58,146 bases of DNA from Mesostigma viride (GCA_009746045.1 RPFO01002339.1:1-58146), one strand, 5' to 3'; counted from the stretch's first letter, positions 48,497 through 57,496 are shown. Notes: generated by a model from the letters alone, not told the origin. Numbers and translations: made by a program.

Positions 48497-49336
48497 TTAC
48501 CATACTTCCTCATCATCACTATCTTGCAGATGATTTGCTTTCCGTAGCGCCTGTAACTTGGCCAACTCTCGTGCTTTCATTTCTTTCACTTGTTCGGCAC
48601 GTACTAATGCTTGTAACGTCTTGTTGGATTCTTCGAGTTCTTTTTTGAATGTTTTTTCTATTTCCATTATATCTGCATCTATTCGTTGTTTTATCTCTTC
48701 TTTATCGCCTGTAGGGTTCTTCGACCTAGCTTCTTCGAAAAGTTTTGCCTGTATGTTAGGCAGATCTTCAAGATTTTTTTGGAGAGCTGATATATTTTCT
48801 TCCAAGATCGTTTTTCCACTGGTTTTACGTCCTATTAATTTTAACTCTTCTTCGGCTTCTTTGAGCTCTTTTTTATACCTTTGTTCTCTTTCTTTATTAT
48901 CTTCATCTATTTGTTGTTTTAACCAATCTTTATCGCCCGTAAAGCCGTTCGACACAGCTTCTTGAAATCGTTTTTCCTTTGTCCCAGGCAGATCTTCAAT
49001 ATTTTGTATTAGTGTTGATATTCTTTTTTCCAACATCGTTTCTCTAGTTGTTTCAGGGCGCGTGTTCGCTTTTTTGAGTTGCACGCTTTGTAAAATATTA
49101 ACGTCGACAAGTGTTGTTGGACGTTTAGAGGCCGCTTCTGGTGCCTTTTTAAGTTTTGATGCACCTTGTTTTAGAGCGTCAACTGAAATTCGTGATTCTG
49201 TATTTTGAACTTGGGAGTTTGCATCATTTTGTGTTGTTGTTTGCACCTGATCCGGTGAAGGAAGGGGGGATTTAGGGACGGGGGGGGCGGGGGGGGACTT
49301 CTGGGACGGGGGTGGGTGCTGGATTGTCTGCCACAT
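48497..49336 (-). CDS. Coiled-coil C-terminal part of a second giant protein (frameshifted from 49272-51158)
   Basis: 279 codons in the frame that opens at 49336 (MWQTIQHPPPSQKSPP). It overlaps the end of the gene at 49272-51158, where C-runs of 8 and 6 in a Pro-rich stretch allow a one-base slip. Joined, they give about 886 residues. It contains two homologous units of about 70 residues (LIQNIEDLPGTKEKRFQEA / LQKNLEDLPNIQAKLFEEA), each with a TGDK site and a Lys/Glu coiled coil. It ends LQDSDDEEVW. It could also be an independent gene starting at this ATG. Confidence 0.6.
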   Translation of the reverse strand: MWQTIQHPPPSQKSPPAPPVPKSPLPSPDQVQTTTQNDANSQVQNTESRISVDALKQGASKLKKAPEAASKRPTTLVDVNILQSVQLKKANTRPETTRETMLEKRISTLIQNIEDLPGTKEKRFQEAVSNGFTGDKDWLKQQIDEDNKEREQRYKKELKEAEEELKLIGRKTSGKTILEENISALQKNLEDLPNIQAKLFEEARSKNPTGDKEEIKQRIDADIMEIEKTFKKELEESNKTLQALVRAEQVKEMKARELAKLQALRKANHLQDSDDEEVW

Positions 49337-51158
49337 AGTCTTTCAATGTAGACTCGACTGAACTTTTCTGGAAAGCGGCTTCAACAAGTCTACCCAATAC
49401 CTCCTTTGCATTTTTCAAATCTGTCATGTCGACGTTAGATCTGTTTGCCTCGGTCCGAGCACTGAGTGGTCTTGATGAAGACGTCGGATTGGTTGATCGA
49501 GGTAATCCTGTTCGTGGTCGGTCGATTCTGTTGTATCGGAAATTTGAACCCCAAAGAACTTGCGCCACGTGGCGTTTTTGATCGCTCGTGAGAAACGGCT
49601 TTATTTGTTTAAAGAAGTCTGCGGGATTCACATTACGCGCGATTCGGTCAATCTCGTGTTCGTCAACATTTTTCACCCCTTCTCTGTTTATCGCGTTCAG
49701 GATCTCTGCAGCGTCTCGTATTGCAACAAAAGCGTCACGGTCCACGCCTGGTATGTTTTGGTGCCTTCTAACGTCGCGGACAGTCTGCAAGTGATTTGGG
49801 TTAGAAGCAACTAGTTTTTCAATCGTGTCAAGGCTGTCAGGATGAGATACAAGTAAGTTTTTGACGCCTTGGTTCCGCGCTTGTTCTAAAAGTGACGATG
49901 CCTGTTGGATTGCAAAAAGATTATCAATTACTTCTCCGTCGATCATGTTTGCTCGTTCGTTTGTTAAAAAGGCGCTCGCGCTCTCGTAGATGGAAGAAAG
50001 TGGTGCCAGTCCCTCGTTCAAAGCACGCATCAACCATTTTGCTTCTTGCGCTTCTTTTGCATATTTAATTGCATAATCCGCTCTTTCTTTCGGGGAAGGA
50101 ATAGATCTTCTGTACCCGTATTTCGGTTGTGTCGCGTAATTAAAATTGCTAGGTCGAGATATATCCATGAATTCAGACTCGTTTACCGCAGAGGCCGCGG
50201 AGGTCGAAGCGGATTGCTTGGACTGGTATGGGTTCGCGAACGATGGACTCGAAGACGTCTGATTTTTGTCAGCTTCGTAAATTGACCCTAGATTCTCGAC
50301 ATCGTCGCCTGCTGAATTTGCGAGGGTAGTTTTAAGGGCGTCTCTCAGATTCTGATCTGTAAGCGCACCCCCTGAGGCAGAAAGGTCGGACTTGCGAGCT
50401 CGGTACTTTTCTAATATATCTTCCAAGGCAAAAAGTTCTTCAAGATCATTATCCTTCACTAACTCTTTGGCCGTTTCCAGAATTTGATCATAATCCAAAT
50501 TTCGAAGCGTTGACATGTCGAATTTAAATAGTGGTTTACCGGTTGTTTCTGCCAGTAACCTGGCCGTCTCTCCCAGGACTACAGATTTGTTCATTTGTTC
50601 AGCGTTCGTCGCCTCAGGAAAGTTCCACATTGCCTCCGCTCTATTTTGGAGATGTTTGAGATATGCTATTTTTTGATTGTGCAAAATCGGAAGATTTTTG
50701 AATGCTTGTTCGATCTCTTCAAAGTATTTAGTTTGTTGACCCGAATCGACGGCTGCTTTGGCTTCTTTGAGATATTCGTCTTCTGTCAGACCTATTTCTG
50801 ACGTCATTCCCGGGGATCCTGAAAGCGCTTTAGGCGAAGTATTAGGCGACGCTTTAGGCGACGAAGAGGCACTCGAAGCCGGACTTGCCGACGAGGAAGC
50901 GGAACTAGACGAAGAAGTATCCGATTTTGGGCTGGTCGGCTGCGACGGCGCGGGTGAGACAGACGTGCTCGAGGCGGGAGCGGGGAGAGACACGCTCGAG
51001 GATACAGCGTCGACATCGCCGATGTTAAATCCCGGCCCGTGAACCGATCCTGCCAAGTACGGATTGAGAGACGCGCCATACGCCAACGGGTAAGACGCCC
51101 GCTGAAAGTTCGGGACAAACACATTCGATTCTCGACTAAAGCGGTACGGGTTTTGCAT
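49272..51158 (-). CDS. Giant low-complexity protein with N-terminal NPYL/HGPGF motif
   Basis: 628 codons from the ATG at 51158, directly at TATAAATG. The motif NPYLAGSVHGPGFNIG lies at about residues 32-47. A Ser/Ala/Pro-rich disordered stretch comes next (SSSSASSSASPASSA-like), then long helical segments (KYFEEIEQAFKNLPILH; YRARKSDLSASGG). The frame closes in a Pro-rich tract at 49272, and the coding signal continues in the frame of 48497-49336. The motif is shared with the genes at 48406 and 52774, so this is one of three related large proteins. Probably structural (inference). Confidence 0.7.
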   Translation of the reverse strand: MQNPYRFSRESNVFVPNFQRASYPLAYGASLNPYLAGSVHGPGFNIGDVDAVSSSVSLPAPASSTSVSPAPSQPTSPKSDTSSSSSASSSASPASSASSSPKASPNTSPKALSGSPGMTSEIGLTEDEYLKEAKAAVDSGQQTKYFEEIEQAFKNLPILHNQKIAYLKHLQNRAEAMWNFPEATNAEQMNKSVVLGETARLLAETTGKPLFKFDMSTLRNLDYDQILETAKELVKDNDLEELFALEDILEKYRARKSDLSASGGALTDQNLRDALKTTLANSAGDDVENLGSIYEADKNQTSSSPSFANPYQSKQSASTSAASAVNESEFMDISRPSNFNYATQPKYGYRRSIPSPKERADYAIKYAKEAQEAKWLMRALNEGLAPLSSIYESASAFLTNERANMIDGEVIDNLFAIQQASSLLEQARNQGVKNLLVSHPDSLDTIEKLVASNPNHLQTVRDVRRHQNIPGVDRDAFVAIRDAAEILNAINREGVKNVDEHEIDRIARNVNPADFFKQIKPFLTSDQKRHVAQVLWGSNFRYNRIDRPRTGLPRSTNPTSSSRPLSARTEANRSNVDMTDLKNAKEVLGRLVEAAFQKSSVESTLKDYVADNPAPTPVPEVPPRPPRP

Positions 51159-51207
51159 TTATACTAAGGCGAAGAACATTTCTTCGTTTCTTTGACAGAG
51201 AGAGGAG

Positions 51208-51546
51208 ATGGAAAAGGTGTTGAAGACGATTGACGGGCTCTCGTGTACCATTCTCGACGACCCCCATTGCGACCTTGTGCATCTCTTGTGTCAGGCCGCC
51301 CGCGCGCTTGTGAAGGAGAAGTTTCTAGAGGAAGACTTCGAGGCCGTGTTGAAAGGATGTTTGCGCTTGGCGGATCACGTAATCGAAGAGCTGTGTCCTG
51401 AAAACGACGCGCGCGTCGCTAAGCTCGCTTATGCGATCCGTTATTATGTCCGAGCTCATCGTGACGCAGAGGCCGTGAGTCCACCGCGGTTGCCGACTTT
51501 ATCGGACGGGAAACTTGTCATTCGCAGCCCGGCTTTGTGCGCGTGA
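51208..51546 (+). CDS. Small helical protein overlapping the next start codon
   Basis: 112 residues from the ATG at 51208 (MEKVLKTIDGLSCTILDD). Helical, with several Cys and His (CTILDDPHCDLVHLLCQAA) and no membrane segment. Its TGA stop (51544-51546) overlaps the next gene's ATG as TGATG, implying coupled expression or two separate transcripts. No family was recognised. It is divergent from the giant protein gene at 51158, 49 bp apart. Confidence 0.6.
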   Translation: MEKVLKTIDGLSCTILDDPHCDLVHLLCQAARALVKEKFLEEDFEAVLKGCLRLADHVIEELCPENDARVAKLAYAIRYYVRAHRDAEAVSPPRLPTLSDGKLVIRSPALCA

Positions 51547-52634
51547 TGGTCAAACGCGTTTCTTGCGACGAGGCGTGCGGGCCCGAAACGCTCCTCGCCG
51601 CCCTTTCGGCACCCTTGTATCGGGATCTTACAGAGGAGGAGCGGTTGCACGCTCACGTTTTCTCCGACTTCGTGGACTCGAAACGCGTGAACAAAGGTCC
51701 CACGCTTTCTGCTTCTACAGAACGAGTGTTCGATGCGTTTTCCGACTTTCTCGAAGATCGCAATTTCGCCAGGTACGACCACTTTTCGAGGTTTCAAGAG
51801 GACAAGTGGTTTTGGAACGCCTTGTTCGATCGCTATGGGTTCTCGACGGGCGGTGGATTGGGTTCGAAGAGGACGTCGGGTTTTAGCGTGAACGGGTCTC
51901 GCGATCTGAAGGACGCGTGCACCGAGTCTGTGTCGCTCGAGGACCCGGACCCGGATCGTTGCGATTTCCGTGTTTTCTGCGGGAAGACGAGGTTGTCTCT
52001 CGTGACGAATGCGCTCATGAAATACGCTGGAGACCTGGTTTCGGACGAGGTCTTGAACGAGATCATAGACGCATTCGACAGGACGGGGGTTAACAACCTT
52101 ACGACCGAGGAGCGGTACCGCACTTCTCATCTCCACGGGCTCGTGACGGCGATGGCGGAGAACGGGGTGTCTGTCCCCGAGGCGGTCCGTGATTGGATTG
52201 TCGACCACAGGGCGGCGTTGAGCGAGAAGATATACAGCCACAACGCCCAGTTTCGGCGGTCGAGGTCAGGCGACTTTTTCCAAGAAACTTTGCGGTGGCA
52301 ACGATGGGACGCTCTTTTGCGATCGACGGACAAGAGGCGTCATACGGAGAGCGAGGAGGAGTCTTCGAGCGAGATCGAGTCGGTGTACACGACAAAGGCC
52401 GCGGAGTTCATGCAGCTCGAAAACGTCAAGCAGGACCCGGAGGCGTGGGTGAAAATGAAAGATTTTCGCCAGGCTTTTTTAGTCGATTTTTGTGGAGAAG
52501 ACGTGTCTAACAGGAAGAACGCGGTGACAAATGAAGACTTACGCACATTGTTCGAACCTTTCGGCCTGAAGTTTTTCAGGAACAAGAGGCGCGATGGGGT
52601 TAGATCCGATTGGGTGAACGGCATCACGATTTAG
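51546..52634 (+). CDS. Uncharacterised protein with primase-like C-terminal pattern
   Basis: 362 residues from the ATG at 51546 (MVKRVSCDEACGPETL), overlapping the previous stop by one base. Charged and mostly helical. An acidic Ser-rich linker (ESEEESSSEIESVY) lies at about residues 265-280. The C-terminus (NEDLRTLFEPFGLKFFRNK...DWVNGITI) vaguely resembles the winged-helix end of D5-type primase-helicases, but there is no Walker motif. This resemblance is weak. The stop is TAG at 52632-52634. Confidence 0.6.
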   Translation: MVKRVSCDEACGPETLLAALSAPLYRDLTEEERLHAHVFSDFVDSKRVNKGPTLSASTERVFDAFSDFLEDRNFARYDHFSRFQEDKWFWNALFDRYGFSTGGGLGSKRTSGFSVNGSRDLKDACTESVSLEDPDPDRCDFRVFCGKTRLSLVTNALMKYAGDLVSDEVLNEIIDAFDRTGVNNLTTEERYRTSHLHGLVTAMAENGVSVPEAVRDWIVDHRAALSEKIYSHNAQFRRSRSGDFFQETLRWQRWDALLRSTDKRRHTESEEESSSEIESVYTTKAAEFMQLENVKQDPEAWVKMKDFRQAFLVDFCGEDVSNRKNAVTNEDLRTLFEPFGLKFFRNKRRDGVRSDWVNGITI

Positions 52635-52773
52635 ACTTTCTCGTTCTGGAATGTTTTCCGCACGTGACTCTCATCGGCCTCGCTTGAAACTTGCACCTCC
52701 GGTTGCAATGGGTCGTGCCTTTGCACCTCATGACGAGAGGGTTTTTTATTATTCAATAAAGAAAGAAAGTTGC

Positions 52774-55425
52774 ATGTTGCTATACGCGGATCCATACTCG
52801 TACGTGCAGATGTACTTGTCTAATCCTTTGTTGCCTTACCCGATGCACGGGCCAGGTTTTTTCGTAGGAGGAGAACAGTGGTTTTACCCCGCCGCGACTG
52901 ATCCGCTAGGAATTCCTAAACCGAGGTACGTACTTGTACGCGAGGCAGGTGTGGGAACTGACCCGGTAAGAGAACCAGTCGCAGGAGAAACGAAAGGCGC
53001 AAAAAACGGGACTTATACGCACGTTTATGGACGTTTCCGTGAAAAAGAGGGCGAAGAAGGCAGTTTACCGGAAGTAGAAGTAAGTGATGATTCGGTATCG
53101 TCAGTCAGCGACTCCGAAGTAGAATATGCCTCAAGTTACGAATCTGCGGACACATCTGCGTTAATTACACCATCCAATTCCGATAACGAGGATCAGCCGA
53201 TAACGGAGGAAGTTTTCGCCGATAACGAGGACCGAAGCACTTTGTCAGATGAAGAGAGTCAAGACGTCCTGAGCGAGGACGGAGAACTTTCTGACCCTGA
53301 ACGGGTGAGAGCAATATCGACTGAACCGGGCACGTATGATATCAATCAGCCTCGCGGGCCGCAAATGATCCCCCCGGCGAGACAAGTTGTAGCCAAACCG
53401 TATGTAAAAAAGGACCAAAATGAACGTAATCAGATTCTTTGGAGATACGTTAAACAGACTCGAGATGGGGTAATAGTTTCGGACGCGAATGTAACCTCGA
53501 TATCAGTCGACGTGCTACAAGATTTGAAGAGACGTTCAGAAAGACAACAGACTGAAATAATAGAAACATTAATAAGAAGATCACGAAGACCTTTTACGGT
53601 AGAGGGAAATCCTATCAGTGGAAATGAATCTGAATTCATTGACGGAGCGGATGTTGGAATAGAAGTTCTCACGGTAAATGGCGAACTTTTGGATATTCCT
53701 GTAATCCCTATAGTTTCTGGGTTGAGTACAAATGCAACCACATCTGCTAACCTCTCTCCTGGAATCGGAAGGGAAAATACAGTAACAACTGAACCGGACA
53801 TGATTGATAGCAATCATCCTCGCGGGCCGCAAATGATCCCCCCGGCGAGACAAATTGTAGCCAAACCGTACGAAAAGAAAACTCCTGCTCGCTCAAAGGT
53901 TCTGGTGACAGCACTGAAAAACACAAACAACGGATCAAATACTGGAAAGAGTAGAAGCAATGAAAATAGAGACTTTAGAGAATCGGCGGCGTGGATGGGT
54001 GGTATCGAAGATGCGGATATTGACGACGCTGTAACTCTAGATGCTGACCTTGACGTGTCTTCGTCGGATCAACTCGGAGTGTCCCTGTCACCGAAACCTC
54101 CAAGAGTAAAAACTGCATGGCAGGATCCTTTACCGATCGCGATGGAATCTCCTTCACCGATCGCGAATGAATATCTCGACGGAGGACATGAACAAGAGCG
54201 GGTTACACCATCTGATTGGGCGGAACGTAGAGATTTGAAATCTCAGCTGTTTCGCCATTTGTCTAATTTGGGACTACAAAATGATACTAGGAACACAAGT
54301 GTGCGGAGAGTCCCGGGAAATCGGTTTCAGATAGAGCCAGAAGCAGTGCGCCAAATACAACCACTGCCCGTCACGTCTCTTTTGTCGTTTGGAAAAGATT
54401 CATACACGGATGAACTACTAGGTCCTATAGGTCCTACAAAACGGATCAATGTGACGAGCCAGTTTACTGAGGAGTCTCCACGCAATCCAGTTCGTGTAAG
54501 ACGCCTTGCGAACTTTGCAGCCGAGACGAATGAAACTATGCCTGGCCCCTATGATATACCATTATATGTGGAAGATCTTGACTCGCGTCGTCCCGAAACC
54601 CTTTCAGAAGATGATGTCATAGATTCACATTTGCCTAGCCCTAAAACCCTTTTTGAAGGCCCCGTTGAAAAATCCGAGTATCAAACACTTAAAAAACCGT
54701 TTGTGACTAAAAACGCGTGGGGTGCTGAAACAAAGCCCGCGGTCGGTAGTTTGGAATTTAAAACGCCTCAAGTGTCGTTGGCGGTTGCTTCTTCACCAAC
54801 CGAAACTGCAAAAAAGGCTCAAGAACTGTGGGGATCTAGACTTTTCAGTCCGGGACAACAACTTTTTGAAAGGCTGCTTAAAGAAGCGGCAACAAAATCT
54901 AGACCGAAACCATCGCAACAACGGCCTTCTTCTGCTTCTGGCAGGCTTCCAGACCCAGTTTTCAGGACTCGGACTGATGCTTATAGTGTTACGACTACTT
55001 CCGACGGATCTGCTGTCGAAAAGAACCTTGAGGAATTGAATACGCCCCTCGAATCCCCGCGACAACTGCAACCGAGAAACGACACCAATTGGCCTTTCAA
55101 GTTTTCTCAAGGTGAAGAAGTAGAGGCTCGCGATGACTTCGAACCCGGAGTGAATGTAAAACCTTTAAGCAAATCGGAGATCGAAAAATATAACGCAATA
55201 GAAAAAGCCGCGAGGAGCGAGGTTTTAAAACGTCGTGCGCAAGAAAGGCGACAAGAAGAGTTAAACAAACAACAGGAAAACGCGATTCAGGACAGGCGAG
55301 AAAAACGCGAGCTTGATGAGAGGCTCGGACTTCTAAAACTGGAATGGCAAGCTAATCGAGAAAAAGATGCGCGACAGCTCAAAATTCTGATCGACGACTT
55401 GCGACGTCAGTTGCCGTCCCCTTAA
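52774..55425 (+). CDS. Giant low-complexity protein with N-terminal NPLL/HGPGF motif
   Basis: 883 residues from the ATG at 52774. An in-frame ATG at 52651 is possible, but the later start puts the motif NPLLPYPMHGPGFFVG at residues 17-32, as in its relatives. An acidic Ser/Asp region follows. A repeated block of about 23 residues, with core GPQMIPPARQ(V/I)VAKPY, occurs near 53336-53405 and 53803-53872. Further polar disordered sequence leads to a C-terminal coiled coil (ARQLKILIDDLRRQL). It abuts the convergent gene at 55426. Probably a structural protein with the two similar genes upstream. Confidence 0.7.
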   Translation: MLLYADPYSYVQMYLSNPLLPYPMHGPGFFVGGEQWFYPAATDPLGIPKPRYVLVREAGVGTDPVREPVAGETKGAKNGTYTHVYGRFREKEGEEGSLPEVEVSDDSVSSVSDSEVEYASSYESADTSALITPSNSDNEDQPITEEVFADNEDRSTLSDEESQDVLSEDGELSDPERVRAISTEPGTYDINQPRGPQMIPPARQVVAKPYVKKDQNERNQILWRYVKQTRDGVIVSDANVTSISVDVLQDLKRRSERQQTEIIETLIRRSRRPFTVEGNPISGNESEFIDGADVGIEVLTVNGELLDIPVIPIVSGLSTNATTSANLSPGIGRENTVTTEPDMIDSNHPRGPQMIPPARQIVAKPYEKKTPARSKVLVTALKNTNNGSNTGKSRSNENRDFRESAAWMGGIEDADIDDAVTLDADLDVSSSDQLGVSLSPKPPRVKTAWQDPLPIAMESPSPIANEYLDGGHEQERVTPSDWAERRDLKSQLFRHLSNLGLQNDTRNTSVRRVPGNRFQIEPEAVRQIQPLPVTSLLSFGKDSYTDELLGPIGPTKRINVTSQFTEESPRNPVRVRRLANFAAETNETMPGPYDIPLYVEDLDSRRPETLSEDDVIDSHLPSPKTLFEGPVEKSEYQTLKKPFVTKNAWGAETKPAVGSLEFKTPQVSLAVASSPTETAKKAQELWGSRLFSPGQQLFERLLKEAATKSRPKPSQQRPSSASGRLPDPVFRTRTDAYSVTTTSDGSAVEKNLEELNTPLESPRQLQPRNDTNWPFKFSQGEEVEARDDFEPGVNVKPLSKSEIEKYNAIEKAARSEVLKRRAQERRQEELNKQQENAIQDRREKRELDERLGLLKLEWQANREKDARQLKILIDDLRRQLPSP

Positions 55426-56013
55426 TTAAAGATCCTCGGACGGACTTGCAGCTGCGTAGAACACGATTCGGTGTTGGTTCGATTCGGCGTGTTTAAGAAC
55501 GACGTAGACGATGTTCTCGTCAGCCCCGCCAAGGTTCAGCGGCGCGGTGTTCACCACTTTCCAGGTCGGAGAGTTGGCCACCGCAATAGTATCCACGGCG
55601 AAACGGATGTCCATGTTACGAATCATGTTCAAGGGCGCCGGTTGGAAAGAGAGATTGTTGTACTTGTCGCTCGGCCCGTTGATGATCTGCACGACGTCGA
55701 TCTTTCCGTCCATGACAATGATGCGGAGTTGAGGCGGGTTGTCCGACGGAGTTGTTGTAATGGAATTCGTCTTCGCGTCCTTCCACCAAACTCGTGAGAA
55801 TTCGAGGATGTTGCGTCGGAACGTTTCGTCGCTCATGACGGCGACAGGGGTCATCACGAACCCTTGGTAGTTCGGGTCGATGCGGTCAGGGGCGACGAGA
55901 CGAGGGGATGTTTGGCGATCTTTCAACCACACGATCAACACGAATGCGAAAACGCAGATTACAGAAACAGTGACAGCCGCCAATGCAATTTTCTTTTTAG
56001 TGCTGCTGTCCAT
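55426..56013 (-). CDS. Protein with N-terminal membrane anchor
   Basis: 195 residues from the ATG at 56013, a few bases after AAGTATACGG. The N-terminus MDSSTKKKIALAAVTVSV is short and basic and leads into a strong membrane helix (VSVICVFAFVLIVWL, to about residue 30), so the rest is outside or lumenal. The soluble part is beta-rich (LRIIVMDGKIDVVQII; NIVYVVLKHAE). Such single-anchor proteins are common among membrane virion proteins of large DNA viruses. No family was recognised. Confidence 0.65.
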   Translation of the reverse strand: MDSSTKKKIALAAVTVSVICVFAFVLIVWLKDRQTSPRLVAPDRIDPNYQGFVMTPVAVMSDETFRRNILEFSRVWWKDAKTNSITTTPSDNPPQLRIIVMDGKIDVVQIINGPSDKYNNLSFQPAPLNMIRNMDIRFAVDTIAVANSPTWKVVNTAPLNLGGADENIVYVVLKHAESNQHRIVFYAAASPSEDL

Positions 56014-56070
56014 CCGTATACTTCTTTCGGTTGAAATAAAAATCGTAACGAACAAGTATACTATACCATC

Positions 56071-56187
56071 ATGCCGCCGAAACGAAGCAAGATCACGGGC
56101 CGTTTTGTGAAGGGGCACAGTTCCCGGGCAACCCGGAAGAGGCATCGAGCGCGCGCCGTTTACATGCCTTTTACAAGTGAGGCATAA
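56071..56187 (+). CDS. 38-residue highly basic protein
   Basis: MPPKRSKITGRFVKGHSS..., with RATRKRHRARAV in the centre. The same RATRKRHAR string ends the protein encoded at 38110-38472. It is preceded by AAGTATACTATACCATC, which is also the divergent promoter region of the 56013 gene. Possibly a DNA-condensing peptide. The short length makes it uncertain, but the promoter-like sequence and basic composition favour a real gene. Confidence 0.5.
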   Translation: MPPKRSKITGRFVKGHSSRATRKRHRARAVYMPFTSEA

Positions 56188-56217
56188 ATTTTCTGTTAGA
56201 TTATACCAAACAGGAAC

Positions 56218-56628
56218 ATGGGAGACGTCGCGAACACCGAGGGCGTCCCATTGTCCGTTCCTCAGACAGCCGTACCGCAACCGAAGCCAGATGTACTTCC
56301 GACAAAGTTTGGAGAACCTCCCGCGACCGGCTCGCTGGAGCCTTTGTCGCTTGACAAGTGCACCTACGGCGTTCCGCTTAACGTTGCATCTGACACGATG
56401 AAGGGGGAAGCCCCTTTGCCCGCCATTGCTCTTCCTGAGAAGTCGCTGGAGGTCGACCATCGTCTCATGAGCTCGTTTCCGATGCGCCGTCCCTATCTTA
56501 CCAACGAACCTTATCCCGACTCGATTCTTCCTCGTCCAGAAGGACGGGGAGGAGGAGCGGGCGCTGTGAGCGCGAGGATCGACGCTGCCATAAGCATGAT
56601 CGAAAAAAGCGCTGTGCGTAAAATGTAA
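56218..56628 (+). CDS. Small Pro-rich protein
   Basis: 136 residues from the ATG at 56218 (MGDVANTEGVPLSVP). Pro-rich and extended, with short repeats of P-x-P and no predicted membrane helix. The C-terminus is helical (ARIDAAISMIEKSAVRKM). TTATACC lies about 15 bp upstream of the ATG. No family was recognised. It is part of a compact plus-strand pair with 56653. Confidence 0.6.
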   Translation: MGDVANTEGVPLSVPQTAVPQPKPDVLPTKFGEPPATGSLEPLSLDKCTYGVPLNVASDTMKGEAPLPAIALPEKSLEVDHRLMSSFPMRRPYLTNEPYPDSILPRPEGRGGGAGAVSARIDAAISMIEKSAVRKM

Positions 56629-56652
56629 TCTTGTAGCTATATAAAACGAACT

Positions 56653-57003
56653 ATGGATCCCTCGTTAATCCGTGGGATGGTTTTTGCGCCTGGTGCGGGC
56701 AACATACGCGCGGCTAACCGAGCGAACCGTTCAGAAGTGCCTTTTGAGAAAGAGTTTATCGAAGAGAACCGCGAGTCGGCTATCTCTGTTCGCCCCGACG
56801 CAGAACCCCACTCCTATCGAAAGATTGACGGGGAGACTCTTCGTCAGATGCTAGATCATCGAAACGATGTGCGGACCTGGATCGAAAGTAAAACCGCTTC
56901 AGTCAACTCTCTAAGGAAAGAGGATCGCCGTGTTTTGAGGGATGGAAAAAAGGTAATCCTTTTTGGCGGCCAGTACGAGGATCTGTACGGACTACGTTGG
57001 TGA
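56653..57003 (+). CDS. Small uncharacterised protein
   Basis: 116 residues from the ATG at 56653 (MDPSLIRGMVFAPGAG), 24 bp after the previous stop, with CTATATAAAACG directly upstream. Basic and acidic segments alternate, and it ends FGGQYEDLYGLRW. No family was recognised. It is convergent with the gene at 57005, whose stop is one base away. Confidence 0.6.
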   Translation: MDPSLIRGMVFAPGAGNIRAANRANRSEVPFEKEFIEENRESAISVRPDAEPHSYRKIDGETLRQMLDHRNDVRTWIESKTASVNSLRKEDRRVLRDGKKVILFGGQYEDLYGLRW

Positions 57004-57004
57004 G

Positions 57005-57496
57005 CTATCTATGTCCATACACAAGTTCGAAAAGAATCGAAAATTTCTCCCCAGATAGATTGAGAAGCTCGCGAGAGGACGCTGGAATCGCGTATAGCTC
57101 GACTTCGATCTCCTTAGCGCTGGAGAGAGGCGGAGAGAACAGAACCGTGTCGTCTCGTTCGTTTTTAGGGGTGTAGGTTTCGGATCCGTTCGGGACGACG
57201 AAAAAGTGGCCTCGGCCCGCGTACACGTGCGAAGGGTCTAAGGACGAAGGCGGGACGGGGATGGCGGCGTGCACTTTGTTGACTTCGAATCCTCCGAGCC
57301 TCACGTACACTGCGGTTGAGACAGGACTCGTGGAAGGTATGGAAGCCCAAATCACGCGAAGGGACTTGACGTCTCTTATCGGAAAAGGCATTTTAAAACA
57401 CGTGTCGTTAGGAAGGTTCGATCCTGTTACGAGCACCTGTGTTCTCCTGTCTCTACTAGCGTGTGGTCTTGCTACGCCGTCTATGACACAGTCCAT
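57005..57496 (-). CDS. Beta-rich, virion-like protein of 163 residues
   Basis: From the ATG at 57496 (MDCVIDGVARPHASRD). A series of beta strands: MPFPIRDVKSLRVIWASIP, then GGFEVNKVHAAIPVPP, and a last strand FSILFELVYGHR. Similar short beta proteins are found among minor virion components of giant viruses, but I cannot name this family. It begins MDC, and the next minus-strand gene but one begins MDW, with short spacers. Confidence 0.6.
   Translation of the reverse strand: MDCVIDGVARPHASRDRRTQVLVTGSNLPNDTCFKMPFPIRDVKSLRVIWASIPSTSPVSTAVYVRLGGFEVNKVHAAIPVPPSSLDPSHVYAGRGHFFVVPNGSETYTPKNERDDTVLFSPPLSSAKEIEVELYAIPASSRELLNLSGEKFSILFELVYGHR

Noticed and set aside
52341-52634. D5-type primase-helicase assignment for the 51546 gene
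   Set aside because: Only a vague C-terminal resemblance; no Walker A/B or primase motifs in the rest of the protein.
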